A DNA stretch of 11,672 bases from Deltaproteobacteria bacterium RIFOXYD12_FULL_50_9 (lineage in GTDB: Bacteria; Desulfobacterota; Desulfobulbia; Desulfobulbales; CALZHT01), in contig MGTA01000010.1 of the NCBI GenBank assembly GCA_001799225.1, forward strand, positions 5,490-17,161, given 5' to 3'. Below are positions 1 through 6,871 of this stretch, one piece after another. The number at the start of each line of letters is the position of its first letter. Positions within the stretch are counted from its first letter, which is position 1. The notes beneath the pieces were generated by a model that was not told the origin of the DNA, made no database searches, and saw nothing but the letters and a program-made list of their open reading frames with translations. Position numbers and translations under genes: made by a program.

Positions 1-1
1 G

Positions 2-1123
2 CAGAGACATCACATGTTGCTGGTCAGTATGAATAGGCAAATCGGCCTGCGCCAGACCTACCTGCAAGAAGGACATCTTAAATTCAGCCGTCTTTCCCCT
101 ATACCGGTCGTGGAAATCGAGAGCCTTTCGGAAACCGTCAGGGCGGAATGCCGTCATACTCGGCAATATCTGGAGCGTTTGAAGCTTATTCAGCGCGATC
201 AGCCTCTCGAAATCCACTTGTATACAACGGCCGAGGTCTGCGCCGAGTTGAGCCGGAGTAATCCGGCGGTCGCTCTCCAGCCTTTTTATTTTTATGAGAT
301 CGAGGCGATAGCCCGAGAATTTGGCGCCGGCTCTCCGCCTGAAGAGCTTGGCGTTCTGGGGATCTGTCTGGCTTTGGCCCTGCGCGCCAAGGGTTTGCCA
401 AATCATTATGCCGCTGCGGCAGCCACGCGTTACCACGGCCTGCGGCGTCTACGTCTGCTCTTGAACCTGGCAAGCACCAGTGCCATTACCCTGAGTCTGG
501 CAATCGGTCTGCCGCCCTTGCTTGCCGGAATCAGAGACCTTTCGCAGACCAAAAGTCTAAACAGTGAGGCAAGGTTGTTTGATGAGCAATACCAGGTGCT
601 TAGGCAGAATTTCCCGGCAGCCCCCATCTCGGCCGGTGAGATGAAAAGCATTGTGGAAACTGTTGATGCTATCCGTAAGCAAACGTTTTCGCCGATAGAC
701 ATGATGGCCCTGGTGAGCCGGGCTCTTGCCAACTGCCGTGAGATCGAGTTACAAGGTTATGAGTGGCGGCAGGCGCCGGTTGTAGATCCGGAGTCCGGCG
801 CGGCGGCCCTCGGCTGCAGCAGTCCGGGAGCAGGCAGCGGTCAGCAGGCTGCTGCAGGTGGTCTGGTTCAAACAATGCTTACCGGGAAAACCGGCGTCAC
901 CACCATACTTCAGTGTTCTATCCAGCCATTTTCCGGTTATCAGAACGTCTATAACAGTGTGAGCCGTTTTGTCGCCGAGCTTGAAACAAACCAGGGTATA
1001 AAAGCCATCCCGCTAAAAATGCCGATTGAGACCGGTTTGGCCAACGCCACTAGGGCCACTCTGGACGGCGAGGGGATCAAGGCCGAATTTACCCTGAAAA
1101 TCGAGTACAGGCCGGTGCCATGA
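2..1123 (+). CDS. MshI/PilM-PilN-like pilus assembly protein, 5'-truncated by the window edge
   Basis: The frame is open from base 2, so the true start lies upstream; the ATG at 14 is only the first Met visible (369 aa from there). The first 60 or so visible residues (GLRQTYLQEGHLKFSRLSP) resemble the region just before the membrane segment in MSHA-type MshI and other PilM/GspL-like proteins, where an actin-like cytoplasmic domain would precede. One membrane helix lies at about residues 148-171, after an Arg-rich stretch, followed by a periplasmic region of about 200 residues, the PilN-like topology. Such proteins form the inner-membrane platform linking the ATPase to PilO/PilP. The gene overlaps the next one by ATGA at 1120-1123. 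The family is inferred from topology, the short similarity and gene order; the exact subfamily is uncertain. Confidence 0.7.
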   Translation, partial: QRHHMLLVSMNRQIGLRQTYLQEGHLKFSRLSPIPVVEIESLSETVRAECRHTRQYLERLKLIQRDQPLEIHLYTTAEVCAELSRSNPAVALQPFYFYEIEAIAREFGAGSPPEELGVLGICLALALRAKGLPNHYAAAAATRYHGLRRLRLLLNLASTSAITLSLAIGLPPLLAGIRDLSQTKSLNSEARLFDEQYQVLRQNFPAAPISAGEMKSIVETVDAIRKQTFSPIDMMALVSRALANCREIELQGYEWRQAPVVDPESGAAALGCSSPGAGSGQQAAAGGLVQTMLTGKTGVTTILQCSIQPFSGYQNVYNSVSRFVAELETNQGIKAIPLKMPIETGLANATRATLDGEGIKAEFTLKIEYRPVP

Positions 1124-1749
1124 ATATCAAGCTGCCCTTTTCCCGCCAGGATATGGCCATGTACAAGCTGCCGGTGTTGCTGCTCGCGGTTTCCATGCTG
1201 GTCGGCGTTGTTTTTTCCGCGGGCGGCCATTATTTTCGTAAGAGTCAGGCCCAGGCGCTTCTTGTCGCTCAAGGGGCACGAGCAGGCTCGGAAATTACAT
1301 TGAAACAGGCAGAGGATGAAAAAAAGACCATTGAGGAGTATATCGAGCGTTACCGGCGGATAAAGGCGGCGGGATTGATGGAAGAAGAAAGCCGTCTGGA
1401 TCTGGTGGAAGCTATAGGACGGACCCGGGAACGGTATAAGCTTTTCCCTGTGCAACTTGAGATCGATCAGCAGAACGCCGTAGTTCCCGGACCTGCCGGC
1501 CTTGAAAGCAGTGAAACCGGTTTTTCGTTACAGGAGAGTCCCCTCCGGATTACCATGCCCTTGCTGCAGGAGGAAGACTTAAGCCATTTGCTTGAAGATC
1601 TTTATAAAAACAAGGGATTATTCGTTGTTGAGTCCTGTTCAGTCACTCGGGGCGGCGGAACATCCCGGCTCAGCAATCTCGGTCTCGAAGCAACCTTGAG
1701 CGCTGCCTGCAGGATGCATTGGATTACCATCAGGCAGTCTGGTAATTAA
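1120..1749 (+). CDS. PilO/MshJ/GspM-like inner-membrane pilus assembly protein
   Basis: This 209-aa protein has a short basic cytoplasmic N-terminus, one membrane helix at about residues 17-36 and then a charged, probably coiled-coil stretch (about 40-100; KQAEDEKKTIEEYIERYRR). A periplasmic domain follows that would form the ferredoxin-like fold of PilO and GspM. Sequence similarity alone is weak. The call rests on this architecture and on the position between a PilN-like and a PilP-like gene, the order seen in pilMNOP and mshIJK. It would pair with the PilN-like protein in the periplasmic alignment complex. Its ATG overlaps the upstream stop by four bases and no strong ribosome binding site is visible, so translation is probably coupled. 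It is the one operon member here that does not end in proline and does not overlap its downstream neighbour. Confidence 0.65.
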   Translation: MNIKLPFSRQDMAMYKLPVLLLAVSMLVGVVFSAGGHYFRKSQAQALLVAQGARAGSEITLKQAEDEKKTIEEYIERYRRIKAAGLMEEESRLDLVEAIGRTRERYKLFPVQLEIDQQNAVVPGPAGLESSETGFSLQESPLRITMPLLQEEDLSHLLEDLYKNKGLFVVESCSVTRGGGTSRLSNLGLEATLSAACRMHWITIRQSGN

Positions 1750-1797
1750 AATGGTGTGCATTGACAATATGATAAGGAATTAAATATCATCAAAATT

Positions 1798-2283
1798 ATG
1801 AGGCCATTTTATAACATTAAAAGCTGTGCTCTGGCGATTGTCGCTATTTCTCTCTTTTTTCCGGTATCAGCTTCGGGAGAAACATTGGGGCGCTTTTTTT
1901 TAACTCCGGCAGATAGAGCAAGGCTTGAAAAGCTCCGCCAAAATCCGCTTTCCGAGAAATCAGATACCGATTCGTACTCCACAGCCCCGATAATGAGCGG
2001 ACCAAGCCTTTTTACCCTGAACGGCATGGTCATCAGGAACGATGGCGCTCATACGATCTGGCTTAACGGCGCGCCGTATACCAGCCCGGCTCTGCCGGCA
2101 ACCGTGAAGCTGAGCAGGCCCTATAAGGGGGAAATCGAGATCGTTGCTCCGGGCAGCGGCAAGGTCTATCCCCTGAGACCGGGACAGACCATAGACGCCA
2201 TCAGTGGCCGGATACTTGATACTTACGAGCCCGCCTCTCCGTCGACCCCGGCAAGTCAGATTTTTAAAAGGCATGGGCCATGA
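1798..2283 (+). CDS. PilP/MshK-like exported pilus assembly protein
   Basis: This 161-aa protein has a signal peptide-like N-terminus (hydrophobic about 10-24, likely cut near residue 26) and no lipobox. The segment around residues 72-92 (LNGMVIRNDGAHTIWLNG) matches the pattern of MshK, PilP and GspB/C proteins, in which a small beta domain carries a 'G-V-x-R-x-D-G ... W-(I/L)-N-G' signature and connects the inner-membrane platform to the secretin. About 48 bases separate it from the previous gene. The best Shine-Dalgarno-like sequence, AAGGAA at 1774-1779, is 18 bases from the ATG but only 6 from an in-frame ATC at 1786, so a non-ATG start a few codons upstream is possible. The gene ends in CCA TGA, overlapping the next ATG. 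Confidence 0.65.
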   Translation: MRPFYNIKSCALAIVAISLFFPVSASGETLGRFFLTPADRARLEKLRQNPLSEKSDTDSYSTAPIMSGPSLFTLNGMVIRNDGAHTIWLNGAPYTSPALPATVKLSRPYKGEIEIVAPGSGKVYPLRPGQTIDAISGRILDTYEPASPSTPASQIFKRHGP

Positions 2284-3026
2284 AGCACCCCCTCTCGCTA
2301 TATCGTTCCCAGCGTGGGGCCGCTTTGCTGATCTTGTTCATGCTGATTTTGCTCGTCGGCTCGGCAATTCTGCTCAAGGGGCTGAGCGGCAAGAAACCAG
2401 GTGCACAGCAGAGAGAGGCATCCCTTGCTCAGCTTGCCGAGGCGAAAGAAGCGTTGATCGGTTTTGCGATGGCCACCGGTAGATTGCCATGTCCGGCTGA
2501 CCCTGTTATTGCCACCGGCGCCGCAAATGCCGGATTGGAAAGGCCGGCATGTACGCTGGCGGCAGACAGAACCGGAGTATTACCGTGGGTTACCTTGGGT
2601 ATTGGTGAGACCGATGCCTGGGGCCGGCGTTTCAGCTACAGCGTCACGCCTGCATTTGCCGACAACCCGAGCACCACTGCCACGTTCATCCCACCCGCAA
2701 CTTGCATTCCGGCCCCAAATCCCACCCAATCGTCTTTTGCGCTGTGCAGTGATGGTGATATCACCATTTTAGATACGGCAGGCGGCGCAACCATGGCTGA
2801 CAAAATCCCGGCGCTGATCCTATCGCATGGCAAGAACGGCTTTAATGCTGTTTTGGGTACAGGAGTACAGATATCCCCCTCCACTGACGCTGATGAAAAC
2901 GAAAATAACATGGGCAATGCCAATTTTGTCAGCAAAACAATCTCTGAAACCTTTGATGACGTTGTTGTCTGGATAGAACTTCAGAAATTGAAGGATATGA
3001 TGCAAAAGGCGCAGAAATTGCCATGA
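2280..3026 (+). CDS. Minor pilin/pseudopilin lacking Glu5 (GspK/PilX-like N-terminus)
   Basis: This 248-aa protein begins with a basic leader of about 13 residues ending QRG, followed by a hydrophobic helix (AALLILFMLILLVG, about 14-34). That is the form of minor pilins of the PilX/GspK type: the position that is Glu5 in most prepilins is Ile here, as in GspK, which lacks this Glu. Prepilin peptidase would cut after the Gly. The globular part (from about residue 50) contains GRLPCPADP, DAWGRRFSYS and LCSDGD, a pattern found in a family of proteobacterial pilin-like proteins, with four Cys shared with the next gene. About 112 residues of this domain are 89% identical to the downstream protein, so the pair is a tandem duplication. 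The gene starts and ends in ATGA overlaps. Confidence 0.75.
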   Translation: MKHPLSLYRSQRGAALLILFMLILLVGSAILLKGLSGKKPGAQQREASLAQLAEAKEALIGFAMATGRLPCPADPVIATGAANAGLERPACTLAADRTGVLPWVTLGIGETDAWGRRFSYSVTPAFADNPSTTATFIPPATCIPAPNPTQSSFALCSDGDITILDTAGGATMADKIPALILSHGKNGFNAVLGTGVQISPSTDADENENNMGNANFVSKTISETFDDVVVWIELQKLKDMMQKAQKLP

Positions 3027-3817
3027 CAATGAGATCTGTAATGAAAGATTTTAAAGGGTTTACACTTGTTGAAGTGGCCATTGTTTTGGTAATCGTCGGC
3101 TTGTTGCTGGGCGGGCTTATGGCGACCCTGCGTCAGACCACCGAAAACGCTAAGCGCAGCGAGACCAATGCCCTGCTTGCCGAGGCGAAGGAGGCGTTGA
3201 TCGGGTTTTCAATGGCCAACGGGAGATTACCGTGCCCGGCTGATCCCACCATTGCCACCGGAGCAGCCAATGCCGGATCGGAAAGGGTGGGATGTACGCT
3301 GGCAGCCGACCGTGCCGGAGCATTACCTTGGGTAACTCTGGGCATCGCTGAGACCGATGCCTGGGGTCGGCGTTTCAGCTATAGCGTTACGCCTTCGTTT
3401 GCCGATGATTCGAGCACCACTGCTACGTTCATCCCGCCTGCAACTTGCATCCCGGCCCCAAATCCAACCCAATCGTCCTTTGCGCTGTGCAGCGACGGCG
3501 ATATAACCATTCGAAATGTCGAGGGCGGCGCAACATCAATAGCTGCCGGCATCCCGGCGGTTATCATCTCGCATGGCCGGAACGGTTTCAATGCCTACCT
3601 GAGTACAGGAACACAGATAATCGACCCCTCTTCCGGCGCTGATGAAAATTCTAATGCAATAAATGATGCGGGGACTCCTGCCGAATTAGTCAGCACCACA
3701 CCCAGGGATCCGGATCCATCAGCTGTTCCGCCTCGAACAGAATATGACGACCTTGTCATCTGGATTTCGCCCAATATTCTCAAGTCTAAAATGATCACTG
3801 CCGGAAAGTTGCCTTGA
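3023..3817 (+). CDS. Prepilin-type minor pilin/pseudopilin
   Basis: This 264-aa protein carries a class III prepilin signal: a short basic leader ending KG, then FTLVEVAIVLVIVGLLLGG, with Glu5 present. The peptidase site is G|F, giving a 12-residue leader from the ATG at 3023 or a more typical 6-residue leader from the in-frame ATG at 3041. The first is listed because it preserves the four-base overlap seen at neighbouring junctions, but 3041 is a real alternative. The globular domain repeats that of the upstream gene almost residue for residue (GRLPCPADP, CTLAAD, DAWGRRFSYS, ATCIPAPNP, LCSDGD). The C-terminal third differs and has an Asp-rich stretch near residue 210 that might bind a metal ion, as in some pseudopilins. 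It ends in CCT TGA, overlapping a TTG start. Confidence 0.85.
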   Translation: MTMRSVMKDFKGFTLVEVAIVLVIVGLLLGGLMATLRQTTENAKRSETNALLAEAKEALIGFSMANGRLPCPADPTIATGAANAGSERVGCTLAADRAGALPWVTLGIAETDAWGRRFSYSVTPSFADDSSTTATFIPPATCIPAPNPTQSSFALCSDGDITIRNVEGGATSIAAGIPAVIISHGRNGFNAYLSTGTQIIDPSSGADENSNAINDAGTPAELVSTTPRDPDPSAVPPRTEYDDLVIWISPNILKSKMITAGKLP

Positions 3818-4032
3818 GCATCGAACGTTCCCCTGAACAGCTTGAACATCATCGCCGTTTGTGGCGGCGAATACTGCTTATTATCGCATTTAGCCTTTCC
3901 GTTTCGGGATACGCCGTGCTGGCCGTGTATCCCGAAACCTCTATGGACAAGGCGATCTCCCGGGCCTTCTTGGGGATTGGGCTGCTGGTCGGCGGGTTTG
4001 TCGTAGCCTTACTAAGCCGGGTTGTGCCATGA
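3814..4032 (+). CDS. Small two-helix membrane protein in the pilus operon
   Basis: No known family is recognised. The 72-aa product has a charged N-terminus (ERSPEQLEHHRRLWRR) and two hydrophobic helices at about 20-39 and 50-67 joined by a short loop (YPETSMDKAISR), ending RVVP. The positively charged N-terminus suggests both termini are cytoplasmic. The start is TTG at 3814, overlapping the previous stop as TTGA; GGAAAG at 3803-3808, five bases upstream, supports it, and no earlier ATG is available. Overlaps with its neighbours on both sides argue that it is translated with the pilus genes. A role as a small accessory or assembly subunit is only inference from position. Confidence 0.65.
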   Translation: MSIERSPEQLEHHRRLWRRILLIIAFSLSVSGYAVLAVYPETSMDKAISRAFLGIGLLVGGFVVALLSRVVP

Positions 4033-4184
4033 TCAGACTCTTTTTGCACTTTGCCCGCACAATCATCACGTATTCAGCCTGTTGCTATTTTGTTCCGATC
4101 AAGGCGCCTCTTCGATCAAAGCAGTTTACCCCCGGATCGATGATGGAGTACTGGGAAAATCTACTCATTGCATTTCATGTATAA
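4029..4184 (+). CDS. Tiny ORF (51 aa) coupled to the pilus operon
   Basis: An ATG at 4029 overlaps the previous stop as ATGA and opens a 51-codon frame ending in TAA at 4182-4184. The product starts MIRLFLHFARTIITYSACCYF, a short hydrophobic stretch that could be a signal anchor, followed by a polar segment and a C-terminus ending WENLLIAFHV. No family is recognised. The evidence for it being a gene is the exact repetition of the CCATGA junction used by the other genes of the operon. There is no good ribosome binding site, so it would depend on translational coupling. It could also be a chance frame at the operon end. Confidence 0.4.
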   Translation: MIRLFLHFARTIITYSACCYFVPIKAPLRSKQFTPGSMMEYWENLLIAFHV

Positions 4185-4195
4185 CCTGTTATTAT
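4168..4195 (+). promoter_or_regulatory. Candidate sigma-70-type promoter for the 4251 pilin
   Basis: TTGCAT (4168-4173) and TATTAT (4190-4195) are 16 bases apart. The -10 matches the consensus at five of six positions and the -35 at three. Transcription would begin near 4202, giving a leader of about 50 bases to the pilin start. A separate promoter would let this pilin be made in excess of the assembly genes upstream. This is seen by eye only. Confidence 0.35.
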
Positions 4196-4250
4196 GATTG
4201 TTACTTATTGGAGTTGATTCAGCTCGGATTAAAAAATACATGGAGGCACT

Positions 4251-4925
4251 ATGAAACAGATCAATAATCAGAAAGGTTTCACCCTGGTGGAAATCGCTAT
4301 CGTGCTGGTAATCATCGGCCTGCTCCTGGGCGGCGTGCTCAAGGGTCAGGAGTTGATAACCAACGCTAAGGTTAAGAATATGATTAACGATTTCAGAGGG
4401 GTAAGCGCTGCCTATAATGCATATATAGACCGTTATAAGGCGGTACCGGGGGACGACAATGCGGCAGCCGACAGGTTTACGGGTGCAGTTAACGGTGGCG
4501 GTAATGGCACTATAACCGGCGTTTATACAGCTATAGCCGCGCCGGCTAATGCTGCGGAAAGCAACAATTTCTGGCAGCATCTCCGCATGGCCGGGCTGGC
4601 AAACGGCATTGCCACCGCCGGCCAGGCTCTCCCGCCCACCCATTCTTTGGGCGGGTTTCTTGGTGTACAATCGCAGATCAGCGCTGCTGGTAACCAGACG
4701 TACGGGATGATCGGTCCGGTGGTTTGCGCCGGCGGCATCCCCTGGAGCATTGCCCAATCTATTGATACCCAGATAGATGATGGCAACAGTGACACTGGTA
4801 CCGTCCGGACCGGGGCTGCTGGTGCTGTCAACCTCGCTACTACTCTTGCGGTATCAGGTGTATATGGCCCTGCGGTTGCCCCGCCGGCTGCACCAGGATT
4901 GCACACGGTTTGCATGGCGCTGTAA
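4251..4925 (+). CDS. Type IV prepilin-like protein, candidate major pilin of the cluster
   Basis: This 224-aa protein has a textbook class III prepilin leader: MKQINNQKG, cut after Gly9, then FTLVEIAIVLVIIGLLLGG with Glu5 in the mature helix. The helix runs into a segment (INDFRGVSAAYNAYIDRYKAVPGDD) typical of pilins and major pseudopilins. The rest is rich in Gly, Ala and Thr and has only two Cys, one of them near the C-terminus (LHTVCMAL). A strong Shine-Dalgarno, GGAGG at 4242-4246, precedes the ATG by four bases, unlike the coupled genes upstream, and a candidate promoter and a downstream terminator frame it as its own transcription unit. It would be cut by prepilin peptidase and assembled into a filament. 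Whether it is the major subunit is inferred from position and expression signals. Confidence 0.85.
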   Translation: MKQINNQKGFTLVEIAIVLVIIGLLLGGVLKGQELITNAKVKNMINDFRGVSAAYNAYIDRYKAVPGDDNAAADRFTGAVNGGGNGTITGVYTAIAAPANAAESNNFWQHLRMAGLANGIATAGQALPPTHSLGGFLGVQSQISAAGNQTYGMIGPVVCAGGIPWSIAQSIDTQIDDGNSDTGTVRTGAAGAVNLATTLAVSGVYGPAVAPPAAPGLHTVCMAL

Positions 4926-5004
4926 AAATGATATGAATTTTATTTTATGGTAATTGGCGCAAGTAATACTCAGCTTGTCGTCAGATATGTCTGATGCGGA
5001 AAAT

Positions 5005-5039
5005 AAGGCCGGTTATCTCCTTGGGAGATTTCCGGCCTT
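5005..5039. terminator. Bidirectional terminator hairpin between pilin and vapC
   Basis: AAGGCCGG (5005-5012) pairs with CCGGCCTT (5032-5039), and inside it ATCTCC (5015-5020) pairs with GGAGAT (5024-5029) around a 3-base loop, with a small TT/TT mismatch between the two stems. On the - strand the stem is followed by TATTTT, a reasonable U tract; on the + strand only TTT follows. It overlaps the stop codon of the convergent PIN toxin gene and lies about 80 bases after the pilin stop. Confidence 0.75.
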
Positions 5040-5452
5040 TAAGGATTGTGTTTGATTAAAGTAATGGTTTCAAGCCCCGGCACCTTGGCAAATTCGTTTA
5101 TGTTGCCGGTCAGTACCGCACAGCCATGGACCAAGGCTGTTGCCGCTATAATCAAGTCATGGGCGCCGATCATCTGTCCTTGTTTAGCCAAGGTTGCAAA
5201 TAATCCGGCATGAACCCTGGCCACTTCGGTGGTAAAGTCAAGGACAGGTACCTTCCCTAAAATTGCTTCCACAAAGGCGGAACGTCGACTCTTTCTTGCC
5301 TCGCTGGTCGCGTAATGAATCCCAACCAACAACTCGGAAACGGTTATCGAACTGATATAAACGTCTCCGTACTCTTCCCATTGCGAAAAATCTATGGGAG
5401 AACCTGATCGTTCAATGTGGACAAAGACATTCGTGTCCAGCATTAATCCCAT
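5039..5452 (-). CDS. vapC: VapC-type PIN-domain toxin ribonuclease
   Basis: This 137-aa protein has the full PIN-domain layout: MLDTNVFVHIE (acidic Asp6) at the N-terminus, SITVSELLVG (Glu40) in the middle, IGAHDLIIAAT (Asp99), then VLTGNINEFAKVPGL at the C-terminus. These acidic residues bind the metal ions used to cut RNA, usually tRNA or rRNA in VapC toxins. The start at 5452 is preceded by GGAG eight bases away and overlaps the end of the antitoxin gene by 10 bases, the usual coupling in these operons. The length is normal for VapC and nothing looks broken. The cellular target cannot be told from sequence. Confidence 0.92.
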   Translation of the reverse strand: MGLMLDTNVFVHIERSGSPIDFSQWEEYGDVYISSITVSELLVGIHYATSEARKSRRSAFVEAILGKVPVLDFTTEVARVHAGLFATLAKQGQMIGAHDLIIAATALVHGCAVLTGNINEFAKVPGLETITLIKHNP

Positions 5453-5712
5453 TTATTGGTCTCCATCGGCAGCTGTTTGCGGATATCCCTTAACTCTTTT
5501 GCCAACTCTTCTGCGTCCTCGCCAAGTCTTGGCAGTTCGGAAAATAACTTGTTCAGGTCTTTCACCTTTAACGGTGATTCCGAGGGCACGGGAGTTATTC
5601 GGGCTATCACCTTATTACCACGTTCTAATTCAAAACTTGCTTTCTGATAGAAAACCCGGTTGAGCAGATCCGAAAATTGCCGAACCGCTTGCGTTACATT
5701 TACTCGCTCCAT
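5443..5712 (-). CDS. vapB: Phd/YefM-like antitoxin of the VapC pair
   Basis: This 89-aa protein starts MERVNVTQAVRQFSDLLNRV, the DNA-binding N-terminal pattern of the Phd/YefM antitoxin fold ('x-V-x-x-A-x-x-x-F-S-x-L-L'), followed by ELERGNKVIARITPV, the beta-strand segment typical of that family. The C-terminal half is charged and helical (GEDAEELAKELRDIRKQL) and would wrap the toxin. It neutralises VapC and probably represses its own promoter. An AGGAGA ribosome binding site lies just upstream. The last 10 bases overlap the toxin gene. The pairing of a Phd-type antitoxin with a PIN toxin is well known. Confidence 0.85.
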   Translation of the reverse strand: MERVNVTQAVRQFSDLLNRVFYQKASFELERGNKVIARITPVPSESPLKVKDLNKLFSELPRLGEDAEELAKELRDIRKQLPMETNKWD

Positions 5713-5761
5713 CGTTTTCTCCTGTTATTTGTTTGTCACTGTAAAATCATATAATATAATT

Positions 5762-5790
5762 ATCGTACTACCCGTGTCGGAGATTGTAAA
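5762..5790 (-). promoter_or_regulatory. Candidate promoter/operator of the vapBC pair
   Basis: Read on the - strand, TTTACA (5785-5790) and TACGAT (5762-5767) are 17 bases apart, matching the -35 at five and the -10 at four of six positions. Just downstream is a very AT-rich stretch (5750-5763) that includes the palindrome ATAATTAT (5756-5763), a possible antitoxin binding site. The site lies between dusB and vapB, so the pair can be expressed independently of dusB. Confidence 0.35.
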
Positions 5791-5823
5791 TAGTTTGATT
5801 CGATGTTTTGCCAAATTACGATA

Positions 5824-6768
5824 TCAAGAGAGCGAGGCTGCTGCCAGATCAACAAGGGCCTGGAAGCTTTTTGTTTCGTAGATCCGTTTGCGCAGGGCGA
5901 TACTGTTTGGAATTCCTTTGAAAAACCGGCCGGCCTGATTTTGGATTCGGGGCAGGATTCTCGCGGTCGGCAGATGTTCGGCGGCAAGCTCAAGGTAACG
6001 GCGCAGGACATTAAAGCGGTAATGCAGGGATGGGGAAAGATTGACGGTCGGCGAGAAGATCCAGGGGGCGTCGAGGGCTGCCCGGCCGATCATGACCGCA
6101 TCGCAGCCGGTTTTTCGCAGCATGCTCAGGCCATCTTCATGGCATCTGATCTCGCCGTTGCCGATAACCGGTATGGTGACAGCCTGTTTGACATTTGCTA
6201 TTTCATTGAAGGCTATCGGCCCGGAAAAGCCGTCGGACCAGGTGCGGCCGTGCACAGCGATCGCGGCAGCCCCGGACTCTTCGGCCATTTTTGCAAAATC
6301 AACTACCACGATCGAGAAGTGGTTCCAGCCTATCCTGGTTTTTATCGTCACCGGCAGCTTTGAGGCCTTGCTGACCTTGGTGATGATTTCCGAGGCGAGA
6401 TCGAGGTTTTTGAGCAGAGCCGCGCCGGCGCCTTTCTGGGTCACTTTTTTTACCGGGCAGCCCATGTTGATATCGATTGCGTCGATGGGCTGTTCCGCCA
6501 GGATTGCAGCGGCCTCGGCCATGATATCGGGCTCGCTGCCAAAGAGTTGCATAACAACCGGCCGCTCGGCCGCTACGGTCTGGAGAAGATCCCTGGTCGA
6601 TTTCTGGTTGAGCACCAGGCCGTGGCAGCTGATCATCTCGGAATAGCAGAGACCGGCCCCATACTCCCGGCAGAGCAAGCGCAGTGGCAGATCGGTATAT
6701 CCGGCCAAGGGCGCCAGAATAAAGGGATTGGTTTGCTGCAGTAATATCTTGAATCGTTCATCAGACAT
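5824..6768 (-). CDS. dusB: tRNA-dihydrouridine synthase, DusB type
   Basis: This 314-aa flavoenzyme reduces specific uridines in the tRNA D-loop to dihydrouridine using FMN and NAD(P)H. The order of motifs fits the Dus TIM barrel: LAPLAGYTD at 18-26 (FMN contact), QLFGSEP at 74, NMGCPVKKV with catalytic Cys104, TIKTRIGW with Lys143, VHGRTW with His173, GNGEI at 203-207 and GCDAVMIGRAALDAPWIF at 221-238 (FMN phosphate). NMGCPxKKV is the DusB form rather than the NFGCPSK of DusC. The frame can be read from a TTG at 6789, but the ATG at 6768 with AAGAAG just upstream is the likelier start. It lies about 100 bases after pssA on the same strand and may be co-transcribed. Confidence 0.93.
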   Translation of the reverse strand: MSDERFKILLQQTNPFILAPLAGYTDLPLRLLCREYGAGLCYSEMISCHGLVLNQKSTRDLLQTVAAERPVVMQLFGSEPDIMAEAAAILAEQPIDAIDINMGCPVKKVTQKGAGAALLKNLDLASEIITKVSKASKLPVTIKTRIGWNHFSIVVVDFAKMAEESGAAAIAVHGRTWSDGFSGPIAFNEIANVKQAVTIPVIGNGEIRCHEDGLSMLRKTGCDAVMIGRAALDAPWIFSPTVNLSPSLHYRFNVLRRYLELAAEHLPTARILPRIQNQAGRFFKGIPNSIALRKRIYETKSFQALVDLAAASLS

Positions 6769-6871
6769 AGTTTCTTCTTTATGATTCAACAGTTAACGGT
6801 CTGCAAGCCGGTTGCTTTGAGTTGCAGGCATGGCGGGCGACAGTTAGCTATATTCTTACGCTTGCGATGAT

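Noticed and set aside
1751..1783. Short ORF (ATG at 1751, 10 codons) before the PilP/MshK-like gene as a leader peptide
   Set aside because: It has no ribosome binding site of its own, no family-like content and no attenuator hairpin nearby.
4161..4757. Long - strand open frame (198 aa) opposite the 4251 pilin
   Set aside because: It is the antisense shadow of a clear prepilin gene and shows no domain-like sequence.
6041..6646. Long + strand open frame (201 aa) opposite dusB
   Set aside because: dusB has all catalytic motifs on the - strand; the opposite frame is a composition artefact.
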